From Owenia fusiformis (lineage: Eukaryota; Annelida; Polychaeta; Sabellida; Oweniidae), in contig CAIIXF020000006.1 in NCBI GenBank assembly GCA_903813345.2, positions 21,709,936 to 21,773,935 on the forward strand: a stretch of DNA of 64,000 nt. Direction: 5' to 3'. This document shows positions 59,401 to 64,000 of the stretch, in pieces. Position 1 is the first letter of the stretch. The number at the start of each line of letters is the position of its first letter. The position numbers and the translations under genes were made by a program. The notes beneath the pieces are model-generated. The model was given only the letters and a program-made list of their open reading frames with translations, did not search any database and was not told the DNA's origin.

Positions 59401-59977
59401 TGCAGCCTCAGAGATAAAGGTAGGTGGAACTCAAATTGAATATGTTTGAAAACAATTTGTTGTAAAACTTTGGATGATACTTTTGAAGTATATTCATGAT
59501 AATAAGTATCGATAAGTTAAGATTTTTCTTCAAATTAGAAATAAGTAACATTTTACTATTTCGTCACGATGTATTAATTCAAAAGTAAAAAAGATTAAAA
59601 CAATCAAAAACAGTTAATCAAACAAACAATTAATAAAACTGGAGTTTAATTACAAATAAATAGCCAAAAAACAAAGTTAGATACTTGTTTTTCTTACCAA
59701 TAATTATTTTGAACAAATTGTTCAATAAATGAACCCGGCAATCTAAATCTAGGGGAATTTGTTTTATTTCGTCATATTTTAGTTAGCATCTAAATAGCAG
59801 TGAACTGACTGTCATTCCCATTGGATACATTTGCATTACAGCATTTTTAGAAATTGCAAATGAAAACAACCAATTCATTCAGCCTTAGATACAATACTGT
59901 TGGGGAAGTTTAAGGGGGAGGGGTGACTTGAGGGTTGTATACTTAAACACTTGATCTGCATTTTGTATTCTTTGCAG
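56485..59977. other. no gene seen; possible leader exon near 59395
   Basis: AT-rich. The sequence ending GAGATAAAG at about 59418, followed by GTAGGTGG, is a fair 5' splice site and may end a non-coding first exon for the 60001 gene. A short inverted pair near 57590-57715 (CATCCTCCGAACACAGG with CCTGCGTTCGGGGGATG) was also seen. Confidence 0.3.
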
Positions 59978-60000
59978 GATTCTAATAAAAGTAACTCACG

Positions 60001-60058
60001 ATGAATTTGGGACTAGTCCTCGGCTGTTTTGCTGCATCACTCTTTTACGTGGTTAAAG
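60001..60058 (+). CDS. first coding exon of a secreted or membrane protein, 3'-partial
   Basis: A 3' splice site (TTTGTATTCTTTGCAG, ending 59977) is followed by 23 nt of leader, an ATG, and 19 codons reading MNLGLVLGCFAASLFYVVK, then a GTAAAT donor. The peptide is a typical signal sequence. The family is unknown because no further exon was found before 64000. Confidence 0.5.
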
Positions 60059-60537
60059 GTAAATATAATCATTTCAATTATTATATACTAGACACAACCC
60101 ACACTAATACAGTACATTATACAATTGATAGAAATGATATTTATTTCTTATGATATTTCTTTCTTTCTTTTAATATCGTATTGCTTCCTTTTTTGATTTT
60201 ACAAATTCAACGCCCTGTGTAGACATATCCCGCATTTAGAAAGAGATAACATTTGCACATCACATTGTCAAGAAAATGTTAACCACTCTTAGCAAAATGT
60301 GAAAAGCTTATAAAATCTGTCAATGAGGAAGAATAACGATGCATCACTTCCGTTTATAACTAACATAGGCGTCTGTTTATCCTTTATTGAATTAACTCTC
60401 ATTAGAAACGACATGTTTCAAAAGTACACACGATCGTAAACAAAGTGTTATATCTTTAGTATAAACTTTTTTGTCTATTGAAATAACTCATTGGGTATAA
60501 CTTATTTTTACGCATTTTCGGAACTCTTCCGAAGTAT

Positions 60538-60639
60538 TAGCCTTGCCCAAGTCGGTATTTTTTTACTTATCTGATCTTGAATTATTACCATAATAATAGA
60601 AATCAAGATAGTAAAAGAGACCGACTTGGGCAAGGCTAC
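60538..60639. mobile_element. palindromic mini-MITE, 102 bp, copy 2
   Basis: Same termini (TAGCCTTGCCCAAGTCGGT and ACCGACTTGGGCAAGGCTA) as the 48419 copy, flanked by the exact 9-bp duplication CCGAAGTAT on both sides. Confidence 0.85.
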
Positions 60640-63510
60640 CGAAGTATAGGATAAAAGACATATACTAATAACATAAATCTTTGGTTCACAATTTCAGACT
60701 CATACCGCATCATGAATTATCATATGCATTACGATGCAAACATTCCCCTAAGTATAATCAAAATGACTTACCAAAATATTATCATTTACCAAAATATTAC
60801 ATTAAAGGCCCCATATAACGTTATTTTGGTGTCTTGCCCAAGATCAGCATATGTGAAAATTTTCTTTTAAAATCGTGAATTTACTTATTAAAACTAAATT
60901 CTTAAAGGTTACACGTATCTTTTAATAAACGATAGTTTGCACAAATACATATAGCATTCATCCTCGCGTATCGAAATTAAGAAAATTGGTTGATAAACAA
61001 GCACGTTCAATGAATCACCAATGCATGGAAGCGGTACAGAGAAAAAATCATTTCAAAATTCTAGTTCTCGTCGAAACCAATAATATTCAAAACATGAATT
61101 ATTTCGTTTTTCGACCAATAGTTACACAATCAACATTGGTTTATTTTCGAAGTTTAGAATATTTAAAAAATATTGACAAAGAGAAAAAATTTCAATCATT
61201 TTCAAAATGTTTTTGCGCCTGAGTGATCATGATGATGTCACATAGCCTGCAAATTTTTAATATGCTATAAATATTACATTTTATTATTGAAATAGTGTGA
61301 TCTTTGTTCAGTCTTTGCTATTGTGTAATTACACTGCATACTGGAATATTTGATAATTAAAAAGTTCTTATAAAATGTTAGGTAAATGTTCCAAATACAT
61401 ATTTTTAAAAATTCACAATATTGATAAAATGCTGTTTTAAATATACAGAAGACTGTCATTGCTACAAATAAAAATGATACTGTATGCAAGTGAGATTTGA
61501 CTGAAATAATGAATGGATAGTGAAAAATAGTGACTTTTAACTCAAACGATAGACATAAACGACTTCTTGACAATATTAATAGCTTTTGGTGGGTATTCGC
61601 CATATTTCTTAATTCCATACATACATCCACAAATGTTAAAACTTTGTTCTGACTAATTTTCATGAAATTTTGAATATACCCCTTTACATAGAATATATGT
61701 AAGTTGTACCATTTTTATTTGCTCACCTTGTAAAATAACATGACGGTAATTTTATTGTTCTCTCTTTACTGTATGCCTATTCTTATTGCTAATTTGTATG
61801 TATGTGGATTATCCTCTTCATCTACCTTATCTTTCAAATACAGAAATGACAAAATGAGCGAGTTTTATTGTTCTAGATGATATAAAATCAGATAATCACT
61901 AGTATAATCGAAGGCTACTAAACAACTAAAATCACTACACATGTCTTCATAACGCAGATAAGCGGGTATGTTATAATGAAAGTAAAAAGGGAAAACACAA
62001 CAACAAAATGTTACTCAGTTTTTTAAAACTTATTTTGGCACAGAGATAATGATTAGTTTCGGATAAAGCATGAGTACTGGGTTTTAGCAATTTTAATTAG
62101 CTCCCATGATACACTTTTGTCAAAAGGAAACGCACACCCACGCAGAATAATTTCAAATGGCAATCCTGCTATGAATCCTTATCTAGTTTTATACACCATC
62201 CACTGAAAAATATTTTATTTGATTGTGATATTTCGGTACAAATTGATTAGAACCAAAGTAATAAGTATTTTCGTATTGAGTGTTTGGCAATCGTGTATGG
62301 CTCCTCCAAGTCTCCTCACTGATATTAAATTTTATTAATAGATATTGCTAAATTGATATGGTTTATAGTCCCTCTGTTTTATCTTTCGGAAAGCAGAAAT
62401 GACGAAATGAGCGAGTTATGTCAATTTGTTCTCCGTGAAATAAAACAGGATAATCATGCGTACAACCATAACAAATAAAATACACTTTACAAATCTTTAT
62501 TTTACTCTTGTGAGTAAACACAGATTATTATAGAATTTATCAATCTAATAAGCGATCTGTTAAATCAGTTCCTTAATTCAAAGTTTGTCCCATGGTGATC
62601 GTACTTAAGTAATTTAACAGAGTAAATCTTGTAATACCATTTTTCACCACACCGCCATTGTAAATAATTCATGAAATGTTCCTCCATTTACGAAAATGAT
62701 GACATAAATTGACGACATAAATGCTTTTTCTAAACAACAAACCGGATATTTAAAAAGTTCATTGTTGTTTGTGTTTTTCTAAGCACTTTTTAGATTTGGT
62801 TTTAGACGGGATTGATATTATTAGGATAGTAGGATTACTTTTTTTTCTAAAATTGAACTAACAAACTAACAAACAAATACGTACTGATCGAAATATAACC
62901 ACACCGGTCAAGGCCTGAGAGAAATGTGCGTGGGTGTGAAGATAAGACGCTTTGATGATAGAGGATCTCCTATATGGGAATCCCAAGGGAAACTACCTAA
63001 AACGTCTATAGAACCATGATTCAATGAATTTGACTTATCGGCATATTGCAATATTTTCATTTGATTAACATCTCCTAGCATCAAATGATCACGATGGAAT
63101 TTGTATAAAGAAAATTTATTGATAAATATTAATAAAGATTAGTTTTATCATGACAATGGGTTTCCACCAAGCTAACTTTGCTTTCCAGTCTCATGTAAAT
63201 CGATTGCTTCTGATTTATTAGTCTTACTTCAAGACCCTGTACCCCTCCCCCTATCTACTTTACAACTGTTGTTTAAGAGGGGGTGGGGGGGGGGTCAAGG
63301 GTCTTTGACCAAGATTATAGTGATTCATATATAATAACCTCTTGCCATTGATCCTTACCATCTCGATTTCAATTTTGCCAAAAACTGAATCATTACAAGA
63401 TGACACAAAAATACCACCCACTAATTTTGAAATAACTTTTTCAATAATTAAGGAATCTTTGTGATTTTTTTTGTGTTCAATGAAGAAAAGATTAATATGC
63501 TTGCATATAA
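60640..63510. other. no gene seen
   Basis: AT-rich; probably the long first intron of the 60001 gene or intergenic. A CATACAGAAATGA/GCAGAAATGACGAAATGAGCG word pair occurs near 61841-61865 and 62393-62417. A run of ten Gs lies near 63285. Confidence 0.4.
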
Positions 63511-64000
63511 CCCTACTATCACACCAAACTAGTTCTCACTACGTTCTCGAAAACGGGCTTCAACTGTGTACGAACGGACTGGACGTACTAAGAACCGTTT
63601 GGGATCTATTTACAAACTTCATCGAACGTACTCGAACGGGTAGGTCCTCTAGAACTTAGGCAATGCTCAAAATGTTCTCGTGGTCTTCACGTTCTACAAT
63701 TAGAACGATCGACAACGTACTAACGACGAGCTGAACGTACTACGAACGGAACCGTCGTACTTCAATCCTACTAGGGACGTTTTAACAACGAGTTGAACTG
63801 TCTGAGGACGTGTTGAGAACGAGGTAGAACTCAATTGCAAACGGGTTTAAACTGATTAAGAACGTATTTAACACTGCTTATGAACGAGTTAGCAAAAATA
63901 TAGCTATCACACCAAACAAGTTGCCACTGCGTTCTTTAAAACTGGTTCTAAACTATGTGCGAACGGAATGAACGTAGTTGCAACTTTCTAAGGTCTATTT
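63511..64000 (+). mobile_element. PIF/Harbinger-type repeat, second copy, runs out of window
   Basis: Starts CCCTACTATCACACCAAACT after TAA, like the 47612 element. A second head in the same orientation (CTATCACACCAAACAAGTT) occurs at 63904. Between them lie many diverged ACGTACT/GAACG words. Either two copies are joined or one copy is nested; the right end is not in the window. Confidence 0.65.

Noticed and set aside
1-64000. tRNA, rRNA and CRISPR features
   Set aside because: No tRNA B-box in a cloverleaf, no rRNA-like stretch, and the direct-repeat arrays are contiguous tandem repeats without unique spacers.

Overview
The window is animal nuclear DNA: AT-rich, with intron-split genes using consensus GT/AG splice sites, and dense in transposons and foldback repeats. 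The gene families present (ZER1, SLC4, rhodopsin-class GPCR) and the DIRS, mariner and MITE load suggest a marine invertebrate bilaterian. I cannot name the phylum from sequence alone.

Layout. (1) Positions 1-30017, + strand: most of a ZER1 (zyg-11-related) gene. It lacks about the first 100 codons but has 15 exons whose phases join without error into 660 residues of leucine-rich repeats and armadillo repeats, ending at a stop and a poly(A) signal. Its introns hold an antisense single-exon GPCR gene (8908-9840), a retroelement with a Penelope-like reverse transcriptase (12732-15147), a full DIRS-type tyrosine-recombinase retrotransposon (17908-26401) that itself contains two further nested elements, and many smaller repeats. 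(2) 30018-37650: repeats, including a foldback element, a decayed mariner with 41-bp identical termini, and hairpins; one orphan exon-like ORF. (3) 37680-49134, + strand: a 22-exon SLC4-family Na+/bicarbonate cotransporter gene, 1021 codons as modelled. (4) 49135-59970: intergenic, with MITEs, a 665-bp inverted repeat and a P-A-P'-A repeat composite. (5) 60001-60058: a signal-peptide-like first coding exon of a gene running out of the window, followed by a long intron or intergenic stretch.

The most striking feature is in ZER1. At four separate exons the 3' end of the exon, its 5' splice site and the start of the intron have been copied, with unit lengths of 117, 118, 117 and 59 bp. In the 118-bp array every intronic copy has a cytosine-rich 3' splice site not as good in the parent exon. 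Each copy therefore offers a 27-nt, frame-preserving microexon encoding DQEEFVQRI. The 117-bp array stays open in the exon's reading frame through all its copies and was split by the DIRS insertion. The remaining copied exon sits at the 5' end of the Penelope-like insertion, inside its target-site duplication, which looks like a template switch onto ZER1 pre-mRNA.

All family names are from recognition of motifs and remembered family features; no database search was run. Exon boundaries were set by reading frame, splice consensus and fit to the family.
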